Shown piece after piece: positions 8,865 through 16,628 of a stretch of 64,000 nucleotides of DNA. Each line of letters opens with the position of its first letter. Positions within the stretch are counted from its first letter, which is position 1. The translations under genes and the position numbers were made by a program. Source of the stretch: Bifidobacterium tissieri (GTDB taxonomy: Bacteria; Actinomycetota; Actinomycetes; Actinomycetales; Bifidobacteriaceae); assembly GCF_002259645.1 (NCBI RefSeq), contig NZ_MWWV01000012.1, positions 87,883-151,882 on the forward strand, in the 5' to 3' direction. The notes under the pieces were generated by a model. The model was not told the DNA's origin, did no database searches, and was given only the letters and a program-made list of their open reading frames with translations.

Positions 8865-9709
8865 TGAACACCAACCGGATCCGCGGCCTCACCCTCGACA
8901 AGAGCCGGCTGACCATCGACGGCAAACACCTCAGCGATCATGCCGTGTTCGCCATCGCAGACGGCATCAGCATCGGGGAATCCTCGCCTGTGACGGCCTT
9001 CCAATCGGCGCCCGGCCGTTCCGGCGGCTGGGACGCGACCCTGACCGACCCGCACGGGTACCCGGCCATGGAACGCCGCGAGATCACCATCCAGATCGCC
9101 GCGGCCGGCGACTCCTTGGAGATCGAGGAGGCCAAGACCCTGATCGGCGGGCGCAACGGCCGGCACGTTCGCATCGGCGGGCTGACCGGCCTCGGCGAAT
9201 ACCGGGGACGCCTCGCGGTCGGCGCATGGACCGACCGGCACGACGCGAGCGGCATCCTGAAGTGGAGCGTGTGCACGCTGACCTTGGACGCGGAACCCTA
9301 CGCGTACGGGCCCGAACAGCGCATCGACATGCAACTGGACGGCAAACCGACGCATGCGCGGATCCTCGGCAACCGGCCCACGCCACCCGTGTTCCACCAG
9401 CTGATCGACGAAAAGGTGGACGACGTGACACCCGTCGCCACCACCCACACCTTCACCGCCAACAGTCAGACGGTGCACGTGGCGAACACGCTCACCGGCG
9501 CGGGACTCTGGGACGAGGCGCACCCGCTCGTCATCGACTGCGAGCAACGCCACGTCACATGGCGGGGCGAGGCGCGGGCCATCGCGATCGACGACGACTA
9601 TCCCACCGTCCCGCCCGGCCACGCCACGTTCACCGGCACCGTAGGCCCGAAAACGAACGTGAAAAAGTACACGCAGTACGTCACCTACACGCCGCGATGG
9701 CTCATCTAA
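8864..9709 (+). CDS. Distal tail protein (Dit)
   Basis: The GTG start overlaps the tape-measure TAG by one base. The 281-residue protein has an N-terminal belt-like half (SRLTIDGKHLSDHAVFAIADG; GYPAMERREITIQIA; a long strand-rich part ending CTLTLDAEPYAYGP) and a C-terminal beta domain. Dit proteins form the hexameric hub between tube end and baseplate, and this one lies where Dit always does, between tape measure and the tail-associated protein. Confidence 0.75.
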   Translation: MNTNRIRGLTLDKSRLTIDGKHLSDHAVFAIADGISIGESSPVTAFQSAPGRSGGWDATLTDPHGYPAMERREITIQIAAAGDSLEIEEAKTLIGGRNGRHVRIGGLTGLGEYRGRLAVGAWTDRHDASGILKWSVCTLTLDAEPYAYGPEQRIDMQLDGKPTHARILGNRPTPPVFHQLIDEKVDDVTPVATTHTFTANSQTVHVANTLTGAGLWDEAHPLVIDCEQRHVTWRGEARAIAIDDDYPTVPPGHATFTGTVGPKTNVKKYTQYVTYTPRWLI

Positions 9710-9725
9710 CGAACGGAGACAATCC

Positions 9726-11777
9726 ATGCGCTTCGCATGCTTCGACCGGTGGGACCAGCCGAAACCCGACCTGACCGGCATCACGTCCGCCACATGGACC
9801 AGCGGCGTGGACGGCACCCGCACCTTGGAGGTCACCGCCACCGGCGAAAGCGACATCGGCAAGGGCGACCGGCTCGTGTTCACCGACCCACGCGGCCGAC
9901 TCCAGGAAGCCATCGTCGTCTCGCCCGAGCACCGGCGCGAGGAGACGCGGATCATCACCAGCCTCGTATGCAAGGGCAGCGTCCAGGAACTCGACGACAC
10001 GTTCATCGAAGACAAACGCAACCGTGGAGCCACGGCCGCGCAATGCCTCGCCAAGGCATTGGAAGGCACACGGTGGACGGTCGGCACCGTGGAAGGAACC
10101 ACCACCGCCGACCTGAGCTTCTACCACGTGAGCGTGCTCGAAGCCGTGGAATCCATCGCGGAAGCCTTCGGCTTGGAGATCACCGCCAGCTACCTCATGG
10201 ACGCCGCCCACACCCGCGTCACCGACCGGGCATTGAGCCTCGTCAAAACCCAAGGCGACCAGACCAGCACGACACCACGCCGGTTCGAGTACGGACACGA
10301 CCTCAAGGGCATCACGCGAACCGTGGACGCCACCGGGGTCAAGACCCGCCTCTACGGGTACGGCAAGGGACTGCCCACCACCGACGAGGACGGCAACCAG
10401 ACCGGCGGCTACGGGCGACGCATCGACTTCTCCGACATCAACAACGGCAAGCCCTACGTCGAGGATCCGGCCGCCACCGCATTGTGGGGACTGCCCGGCC
10501 CAAGCGTGAGCACCATGGGCAAGAACCTCGTCACGGGCGGCGGATTCGAGAGGAAATACGGCGACGGATGGCTGTTCAATCCGACCAGCGCGTTCCTCGA
10601 CGCGCTCGTCAAACAGGACGGCGACGTGACCCCATACGAGGGCAAGGTCATGCTCAGAATGGGCACCGACACCGACACGTGCGCCACGGCCGCGATCTGC
10701 GACCACACCGACGTCAAAGGCGACCAGGAATACCAGCTCACCCTCTGGACGCACGGGCCCGCCGGATCCACGCTCACGCTCAAGGTGTCGCAGAACGTGA
10801 ACATATATCCGACCTCCACCATCACCCTCGCCCCGCTGACCAACACCGGCCAATGGACGAAGACCACGCGCCGGTTCACCACACACCGCATATGCAGCGC
10901 CATCCGCGTCTGGATCGAGAACCCCACCGCCATTATCTACGTGGACGACGTGGCCATCAGCGAGATCACCACCACGGGCATCCACCCGGCCGAAGGCATC
11001 TACGAGAACGGCGACTGCGAGGACAAGCAGCAGCTCCTCGACGAAACCCGCGCGGAACTGAAACGGCGCAGCACGCCCACGGTCAGCTACGAGGCCGACG
11101 TGCTCACCTTCACCCACGCCGGCATGAACACCACCGGCGTCGCCCTCGGCGACCGCGTGCTGCTCGTGGACACCACCTTCACCCCGGACCTACGCCTGTC
11201 CGGCCGCGTGCTCCAACTGGAGGAGGACCTGCTCGACCCCGCGCTCACGGTCATCACAATCGGCAACATCATCGAACGGTTCACCGCATCCAACCGCAAC
11301 GCCGAACAACGTCTCGACCGGGTGGTGGCGAACGCGGGCGCATGGAACACCAGCAGCCAGCAGATCACCCAGAACGCCTCCAAATGGGATCAGGTCGCCC
11401 AGACCGTCGTAGACAACGGCAACCGCTGGAACACCACGGCAGACACGCTCGACGCGAAGGCCGCCACGTGGGATGGCACCGGTGCGACACTCACCGCCAA
11501 GCAATCCTCGTGGGACGCGGCCGCGGCGATACTGACCACCCGGCAACCCCAATGGGATGCGACCACGGAAACCGTCACCGCTGGCCAAGCCGACTGGGAC
11601 AAGGCCGCGACCATCGCGGACGCGCACGCGCAGGCCATACGCCAATCCACGTCCGGCGTCACGTTCCACCACGGGGACACCGCCATCACCCTCGGCGACG
11701 CCATCATCCTCACGGACGCGTCGGGCACGTGGACGTTCACCGAAGGCACGTTCGTCAAACAGGAACCCAGCGAGTAA
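9726..11777 (+). CDS. Tail-associated protein (Tal-like) with sugar-binding-like insert and Trp-14 repeat
   Basis: 683 residues after an ACGGAGAC ribosome site. Residues about 1-230 look like a prophage tail hub (gp27-like: DGTRTLEVTATGESDIGKGDRLVF). Residues about 265-415 form a beta-sandwich-like insert (KNLVTGGGFER ... VWIENPTAIIYVDDVAIS), the pattern of carbohydrate-binding modules on baseplates. A second hub segment follows, and residues about 540-624 contain seven Trp at exact 14-residue spacing, each usually followed by Asp or Asn. I see no peptidase catalytic motif. Role: tail tip, cell-wall contact. Confidence 0.7.
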   Translation: MRFACFDRWDQPKPDLTGITSATWTSGVDGTRTLEVTATGESDIGKGDRLVFTDPRGRLQEAIVVSPEHRREETRIITSLVCKGSVQELDDTFIEDKRNRGATAAQCLAKALEGTRWTVGTVEGTTTADLSFYHVSVLEAVESIAEAFGLEITASYLMDAAHTRVTDRALSLVKTQGDQTSTTPRRFEYGHDLKGITRTVDATGVKTRLYGYGKGLPTTDEDGNQTGGYGRRIDFSDINNGKPYVEDPAATALWGLPGPSVSTMGKNLVTGGGFERKYGDGWLFNPTSAFLDALVKQDGDVTPYEGKVMLRMGTDTDTCATAAICDHTDVKGDQEYQLTLWTHGPAGSTLTLKVSQNVNIYPTSTITLAPLTNTGQWTKTTRRFTTHRICSAIRVWIENPTAIIYVDDVAISEITTTGIHPAEGIYENGDCEDKQQLLDETRAELKRRSTPTVSYEADVLTFTHAGMNTTGVALGDRVLLVDTTFTPDLRLSGRVLQLEEDLLDPALTVITIGNIIERFTASNRNAEQRLDRVVANAGAWNTSSQQITQNASKWDQVAQTVVDNGNRWNTTADTLDAKAATWDGTGATLTAKQSSWDAAAAILTTRQPQWDATTETVTAGQADWDKAATIADAHAQAIRQSTSGVTFHHGDTAITLGDAIILTDASGTWTFTEGTFVKQEPSE

Positions 11778-11787
11778 GGAACCATGC

Positions 11788-13104
11788 ATGGCCTACGAGA
11801 TAGAGCAGTACCGGACGATCGAGACGACCCTCGACCTCGCCAACGACTACACGCCACCCATCCGCCTCAACGCCGGCGACCGGGACGGGCGGATCCTCAA
11901 ATTCAACATCACCAACGGCGGCGACGACGTGGACGACCTCAACGGCCTGTCAGCAAGACTCACATGGAACCGAGACCCCACGGATCCATCCAGCGGCGGC
12001 GGATACGCGGACATGAGCAAGAAGAACAACACCGACAACGCCACCGGCGTCCATCAGGTCAGCTTCACCACACCCGTGCCCACGGCGCTGCTGCAGCAGG
12101 CGTCCGACCGCATGGTCGTGGGCATCGAGATCGAGGACGCCGACTGGCACGTGATCGCCAGCCGCAACATCCCCGTCATCATCGAACCCTCCCGCATCAA
12201 CCCCAAAGCCCCCGAGATCGCCGACCCGCTCAAGGATCTCCACGAGACGATCGGCAAGGCGCAGGAACTGATCGACACCGCCAGCATCGACATCGGCACC
12301 GTCACCACGCTCACCCCAACAAAAAAGGCCACCGGCGCGTTGACCGGCACCGGACTGAAACGCAAACTCAACCTCGGCATCCCACGCGGCAGCAAGATCA
12401 GCAGCGTCACCGCCACCGCCTTGGACACCGCCACACCCACCGTCACGACCGGCACGGACACGAACGGCGACATCACCATCGTCCTCGGACTGCCACGCGG
12501 CAAACAAGGCGAGAAAGGCGACAAAGGCGACCCCGGAGAGCCGGGCGGAGCGGGCAACGTGCCGATCGCCACCAGCACCACCGCCGGCATCGTCAAAATC
12601 CCCACGAGCACGACCACACAGCCGCTATCCGTGGCATCGGACGGCACGGTGACGGTCAGAACCGCAAGTAGCACCCAAGCCGGCATCATTACCGCCGCCC
12701 AGGTCACGCGCCTCACCGCTCTGGACAAAGAACAGAGCATCGAGCGGACCAATGGCAAAACCGTACAATTCGCGATAATGTCTGCTCACCTGTATGCGGA
12801 CGAGGAAACGTTCTTCGGCGTACGGGACAATCTCTTGCAATACCCCTTCAACTGCGTGCTCTATCACAAGGGATTGGGCGGCAACTTCACCGAGTTCTCG
12901 TTCTATCTGCGGCGTGCGGCCAGCACGACCGGCATCCTGCCGTACAAGCACCTGTACGTGGTGGACATCACCGACAAGACGCTCCATAACCTAGCCTGCA
13001 CTATGGAAATCAGCACCGTGAATCCCAAAGCCTTGTTCATCACCCTTGACACGGGCATCGCCGTCAAGGACGGCAACCTTTATGGACTCCGCTTTATGAA
13101 GTAG
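11788..13104 (+). CDS. BppU-like baseplate/receptor-binding fibre with collagen-like segment
   Basis: The ATG at 11788 follows AAGGAACC; protein 438 residues. The N-terminal about 135 residues resemble upper-baseplate (BppU) attachment domains (ITNGGDDVDDLNGLSARLTWNR). A short Gly-X-Y run (GEKGDKGDPGEPGGAG) suggests a trimeric stem, followed by repeats of the STTAGIVKI/SSTQAGIIT kind and a C-terminal head from about residue 310 (base 12720) whose codon use is less G+C-rich. That pattern fits a host-range module exchanged between phages. Sugar or protein receptor cannot be told from sequence. Confidence 0.65.
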   Translation: MAYEIEQYRTIETTLDLANDYTPPIRLNAGDRDGRILKFNITNGGDDVDDLNGLSARLTWNRDPTDPSSGGGYADMSKKNNTDNATGVHQVSFTTPVPTALLQQASDRMVVGIEIEDADWHVIASRNIPVIIEPSRINPKAPEIADPLKDLHETIGKAQELIDTASIDIGTVTTLTPTKKATGALTGTGLKRKLNLGIPRGSKISSVTATALDTATPTVTTGTDTNGDITIVLGLPRGKQGEKGDKGDPGEPGGAGNVPIATSTTAGIVKIPTSTTTQPLSVASDGTVTVRTASSTQAGIITAAQVTRLTALDKEQSIERTNGKTVQFAIMSAHLYADEETFFGVRDNLLQYPFNCVLYHKGLGGNFTEFSFYLRRAASTTGILPYKHLYVVDITDKTLHNLACTMEISTVNPKALFITLDTGIAVKDGNLYGLRFMK

Positions 13105-13110
13105 GCCGAC

Positions 13111-13473
13111 ATGACTCCCTCCACTACGCAACCGCTGATACTCGTCGCCTGCGCCGTCATCGGCAGCGGTGCCGTCACCTCGTTGGTCTCGTGGCTGCTG
13201 CGGCGCATCGACCAGCGCAGGAACCTCGAACAGGCCATCGCCGAATCCGCGACCATCCGCCGCCTCGAACTGGAGATCTACAGGCAGAGCCTGTTCCTTC
13301 CCACCACGAGCCGCATGCAGCACGAGCACCAATTGGACGCCGGCAAGGCGTACACGGAGCGCGGCGGCAACGGGCCCGGCCACGTGCGCGTCCAGCAGCT
13401 GGAGGACGACTACCGGCACCGGCTCGACACCGACGACTGGAACTACCCGTCGCATCGTCGCCCTCATAACTGA
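13111..13473 (+). CDS. Small phage membrane protein near lysis genes
   Basis: 120 residues with one N-terminal transmembrane helix (about residues 7-29: PLILVACAVIGSGAVTSLVSW) followed by a charged cytoplasmic-type tail (RRIDQRRNLEQAIAES...). It lies six bases after the fibre gene and before the endolysin. Could be an accessory lysis or superinfection membrane protein; the family is not recognised beyond its topology. Confidence 0.6.
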   Translation: MTPSTTQPLILVACAVIGSGAVTSLVSWLLRRIDQRRNLEQAIAESATIRRLELEIYRQSLFLPTTSRMQHEHQLDAGKAYTERGGNGPGHVRVQQLEDDYRHRLDTDDWNYPSHRRPHN

Positions 13474-13505
13474 AGAACAACAGAACAGACCGAACAGTCA
13501 CAACC

Positions 13506-13545
13506 GGAAAGCCCCATGCGACGCCAGATCGCAGTGGGGCTTTCC
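13506..13545 (+). terminator. Hairpin terminator before the endolysin gene
   Basis: GGAAAGCCCCA and TGGGGCTTTCC form a perfect 11-bp stem over an 18-base loop. No T-run follows. It marks the end of the structural genes. Confidence 0.55.
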
Positions 13546-13566
13546 TCGTAAGAGAGGGACAAAGGC

Positions 13567-14640
13567 ATGTCCAGGATCACACACCGACTATTCGCCATCA
13601 CGGCGCTATTGCTCGCCATGCTCACGGTCACGCCCAGCGCGATGGCCGACATGCGTGGCATCGACGTGTCCGGCTGGCAGTCTCCGACCGTCACGTGCAC
13701 CGCCGACTATGATTTCGCCGTCGTCAAGGCCACTCAGGGCACCGGCTTCACCAACGGCTACATGACATCTCAGGCGCAGTGCGTGAGGCAGCGGGGCAAG
13801 AGTCTCGGCTTCTACCACTACGCCGGAGGCGGCAACGCCACGGCAGAAGCCGACCATTTCGTGAACACCATCCGCCCGTACTTGGGATCCGCGGTGCTTG
13901 TGCTCGACTGGGAAAGCTACCAGAACAGCGCATGGGGCGACTCCAACTGGATCCGCGTGTTCGTCAACAGGGTGCACGCGCGCACCGGGGTATGGCCGCT
14001 CGTCTACACGAGCGCCGCCTACCTGTGGCAGATTCCCAGCGATGTGCGCGCCCATTGCGGTCTGTGGGTCGCCCAGTACGCCAACAACAACGCCACCGGC
14101 TACCAGACGCGTCCATGGAACTACGGGCGCTATGGCGAGGCTATGCGACAGTACACGTCCAACGGGCGCATCAACGGATACGCCGGGCCATTGGACCTGA
14201 ACTACTTCCGCGGTGACGCCGCGCAGTGGAACAAGTACGCCAACCCCAGCGGCCACACGGTCGCGCCCGCACCGACACCTACGCCGAAGCCGAATCCCGC
14301 GCCGCAGCCGTCCCGGCCGAACGCCGGCAACGGGGTCAGCGTGGTCGTGCGTCCCGGCGATACGATCAGCGGCATCGCCGCACGCACCGGACTCTGGCCC
14401 GTGACCGCATGGCGAGTACCCAGCGGGAACATCAACCGCATATGGCCCGGCCAGACCGTCACCTACCAGGGCAAAGGCACACCGTCCGCGAACACCGGCA
14501 CCGGCGCGCGGATCCATGTCGTCAAGCGAGGCGAGACGCTGAGCGGCATCTTCGGCGCATCCGGCTGGCAGCGCGTCGCCCAACTCAACAACCTGAAGAA
14601 TCCGAACCTCATCCATCCCGGACAACAGCTGCGCTACTGA
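13567..14640 (+). CDS. Secreted endolysin: GH25 muramidase with two LysM domains
   Basis: 357 residues. A signal peptide is clear (ITHRLFAITALLLAMLTV, then SAMA-D near residue 28), so export is probably by Sec and not only by the holin. The GH25 domain spans about residues 29-225: GIDVSGWQ gives Asp33, and LVLDWE gives Asp114 and Glu116, the family's catalytic acids. A Pro-rich linker (about 232-250) leads to LysM repeats at about 256-297 and 316-357 (RPGDTISGIA; KRGETLSGIF). It should cut the MurNAc-GlcNAc bond of the host wall. Both catalytic positions are intact. Confidence 0.92.
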   Translation: MSRITHRLFAITALLLAMLTVTPSAMADMRGIDVSGWQSPTVTCTADYDFAVVKATQGTGFTNGYMTSQAQCVRQRGKSLGFYHYAGGGNATAEADHFVNTIRPYLGSAVLVLDWESYQNSAWGDSNWIRVFVNRVHARTGVWPLVYTSAAYLWQIPSDVRAHCGLWVAQYANNNATGYQTRPWNYGRYGEAMRQYTSNGRINGYAGPLDLNYFRGDAAQWNKYANPSGHTVAPAPTPTPKPNPAPQPSRPNAGNGVSVVVRPGDTISGIAARTGLWPVTAWRVPSGNINRIWPGQTVTYQGKGTPSANTGTGARIHVVKRGETLSGIFGASGWQRVAQLNNLKNPNLIHPGQQLRY

Positions 14641-14656
14641 AGCCGCCGTCCAATTT

Positions 14657-14685
14657 GCGGCCTTCGGCACCACGCCGGAGGCCGC
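14657..14685 (+). terminator. Hairpin between endolysin and holin genes
   Basis: GCGGCCTTCGGC and GCCGGAGGCCGC form a 12-bp stem with one G-U pair and a 5-base loop. No T-tract; probably partial termination or mRNA stabilisation. Confidence 0.5.
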
Positions 14686-14720
14686 CGCTTCCATATCCGA
14701 ACAACCCAAGGAGAACACGC

Positions 14721-15008
14721 ATGGATATTTCCGCAGCGACCACCCTCGCGGCCGGCATCGTCGCCCTCGTTGCACCCGCACTCGTGCAGGCGTTCAAGAA
14801 GTACATCCCCGCCGACTACGTGGGCCTGACCAGTCTCGGCGTCAGCGTCCTGCTCGGCGTCATCGCCATCGCCGCCACCAACGGCTTCCACGGCTACGGC
14901 TGGGGCATCGTCCTCACTGGCGTCATCGGCGTCGCCCAAGCCGTCTACACGCTCGTGAATCAGGCGTTCAGCGGCAAGCTGAGCAAAGACGCCATACCGA
15001 TTAGGTGA
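14721..15008 (+). CDS. Phage holin
   Basis: 95 residues, ATG preceded by AAGGAG. Two or three hydrophobic helices are visible: TTLAAGIVALVAPALVQAF, VGLTSLGVSVLLGVIAIAA and WGIVLTGVIGVAQAVYTLV, with a short charged end (GKLSKDAIPIR). Small size, topology and place right after the endolysin support a holin that makes the lytic hole at the end of infection. It is the last structural/lysis gene of the phage. Confidence 0.8.
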   Translation: MDISAATTLAAGIVALVAPALVQAFKKYIPADYVGLTSLGVSVLLGVIAIAATNGFHGYGWGIVLTGVIGVAQAVYTLVNQAFSGKLSKDAIPIR

Positions 15009-15012
15009 GCGA

Positions 15013-15053
15013 ATTAGGTGGATTGCTGGTTTGTCCCCAGCAATCCACCTAAT
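15013..15053. terminator. Perfect 17-bp hairpin between holin and EcoRII-type gene
   Basis: ATTAGGTGGATTGCTGG and its exact complement flank a 7-base loop. The genes on both sides converge on it, and the endonuclease stop codon (15049-15051) lies inside the right arm, so it is likely a two-way terminator, although no T-run follows on either side. Confidence 0.65.
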
Positions 15054-16353
15054 CACCAAGCCCGAGATCTGCCAGCGTTGGTATCTCGCTTACTCTCTTG
15101 ATGAAATCAGAGAACAGAATGGTATTGCCTTGCACCTCTGCGGGGTGAGTGTCGCGGATCTTCTTGGGCATGACAAGCCGTAGCTTCTTGTCCACCATCT
15201 GCCTGTTTTGCTCGACGGATATGCCAGACGGCGTAATGGTCAGGAGATGCTTCTCATTGATTCTGTCGGCCTCGTCTAATACCTGCCGCCACCTGTCCTT
15301 GGTGCTTGTCTTGGCGGCAAGCATCCTGAGAAACCGTGCCGGGTAATGTTTGCTCGCATACTCCTCTACGCCGGGGAACAGGAAATCTGGCTTCTTTTTC
15401 TTCTCGGTCACCGCCTGCGGCGCGTACCGAATCCCGCGGGCCTCCAGAATCCGCTGAACATGCTGCTCAAGACTCGTACCGGCGCGGCTCATGCGTCGGT
15501 TACGAACGTGCTTGTAGAACGTCGTGAATTGGGGAACGTTGATCTTTCCATCAACGGAAACGAACGGAGTTTCTTCATATTCATGCTGGACGACGGCTTC
15601 CTCTAGCACTCGGAACAGATGGTACTCACGTTCGTAATACGCCAGTACCACGTCGTCCGGGTCATCCACCTCAGGATCGATGTCGGTCAGGGAGTCTTCC
15701 GCGTATTGGGCGAACTCACGTCCCGTCGGGAAACTGTAGTTCCATCGGTTAAGCATATCTTCAAGAAGGAGCTCGTCCTTCTGCTGTGGCTCGAATCCGA
15801 GCAGCGACAATAGTTGCACTGCGAATACATCCACAGATGCCTGCGTCCGGTCATATACGTTGAATCTGCCGTCAAGGTCTTTGATGCCGAAAAGCCAGCG
15901 CATCTGTGCGTCCACGCTGCTCGAAGCAGCCGTGATTGCAAGTAGCAGACGTCCATCTTTCATGTATCCGCAATACAAGGTGTCGCCGGCTGATGCCAGT
16001 TTCATCGGCGTGCATGCCTGATAGTACAGGCGCCATTCCGCGCTTCGTGTCGGGTTGCTGCGTCTGGTGTCGTACCAACTTGTAACGATGTCCTCGGCAA
16101 CGGGGTCATCGTCATCAGATAGATATATGGCGACGGTGGGGATTCCGCTGCCTTCCGTTGCCTTCCGATCGATGTCTCCCAGAACTGGCAGCATGGCCTT
16201 GGTGACGCCACCTATCTCGTGCTGGTTGCTTCGTTTCGGATCAACGTCGACGGGTTGGAGTTCCTTGGAGGCGATCTTCTCGATGTAGTCTCCGAGCATT
16301 CCGTAGCTTGACATATGGTTCATTGTATTCGACAGGCCGTCTTCATGTCCCAT
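15049..16353 (-). CDS. EcoRII-type restriction endonuclease (type IIE)
   Basis: Taking the ATG at 16353, 434 residues; the frame stays open further upstream, but that part reads as shadow sequence and no ribosome site decides the start. The C-terminal about 140 residues carry the EcoRII catalytic-domain signature: SLEQHVQRILEARGI, then KKPDFLFPGVEEY, LRMLAAKTSTKDRWRQVLDEADRI and HLLTITPSGIS. EcoRII has an N-terminal effector domain and cuts CCWGG when bound to two sites; the first about 290 residues here would hold that domain. The adjacent C5 methyltransferase is its natural partner. The exact recognition site is inferred. Confidence 0.88.
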   Translation of the reverse strand: MGHEDGLSNTMNHMSSYGMLGDYIEKIASKELQPVDVDPKRSNQHEIGGVTKAMLPVLGDIDRKATEGSGIPTVAIYLSDDDDPVAEDIVTSWYDTRRSNPTRSAEWRLYYQACTPMKLASAGDTLYCGYMKDGRLLLAITAASSSVDAQMRWLFGIKDLDGRFNVYDRTQASVDVFAVQLLSLLGFEPQQKDELLLEDMLNRWNYSFPTGREFAQYAEDSLTDIDPEVDDPDDVVLAYYEREYHLFRVLEEAVVQHEYEETPFVSVDGKINVPQFTTFYKHVRNRRMSRAGTSLEQHVQRILEARGIRYAPQAVTEKKKKPDFLFPGVEEYASKHYPARFLRMLAAKTSTKDRWRQVLDEADRINEKHLLTITPSGISVEQNRQMVDKKLRLVMPKKIRDTHPAEVQGNTILFSDFIKRVSEIPTLADLGLGD

Positions 16354-16358
16354 ATTGG

Positions 16359-16382
16359 TAGTAAAGTAGTATAGTATTACTA
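16359..16382. promoter_or_regulatory. TAGTA half-site array in the divergent restriction-modification promoter
   Basis: Direct TAGTA copies start at 16359, 16367 and 16372, and an inverted TACTA is at 16378, making TAGTA-T-TACTA an 11-base palindrome. The A+T-rich block lies between the divergent endonuclease and ribbon-helix-helix genes. Short repeated half-sites are the usual operator for ribbon-helix-helix proteins; binding by the neighbouring protein is inferred. Confidence 0.4.
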
Positions 16383-16398
16383 TTTGAAGGAGTTTGGC

Positions 16399-16572
16399 AT
16401 GGAAGCACATCAGGGCACACGCGAAGACGGCAAAGACGACCCGTGGGAGACCACTTCGCTGAAGATGCGTCGCAGCACCCGCAAAGCCGTGAAAATCTAC
16501 GCCGCCGAGCATGACATGACGATGCAGAGCGTTCTCGAAGAGGCGCTTCTTCGTCTCCTTGCCGAGAAATAG
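16399..16572 (+). CDS. Ribbon-helix-helix (CopG/Arc-like) protein
   Basis: 57 residues from ATG 16399, which has GAAGGAG at good distance; a TTG 15 bases upstream is less likely. After a polar N-terminus the strand ETTSLKMRRSTRKAVKIYAAEH and helix MTMQSVLEEALLRLLAEK fit the ribbon-helix-helix fold: a DNA-contacting beta strand and two helices. It lies between two restriction-modification genes and points toward the methyltransferase, so it may regulate them, in place of the usual helix-turn-helix controller protein. An antitoxin role is possible, but no toxin gene is adjacent. Confidence 0.65.
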   Translation: MEAHQGTREDGKDDPWETTSLKMRRSTRKAVKIYAAEHDMTMQSVLEEALLRLLAEK

Positions 16573-16628
16573 GGGATGGGGGCGGTAAGATGACCCATCG
16601 TGCAAATCCAAGCAAAGGAGACATCAAG

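Noticed and set aside
9702..11117. - strand frame of 471 codons inside the tail-associated gene
   Set aside because: A shadow of the + strand gene, with Gly/Val-rich composition and no ribosome site.
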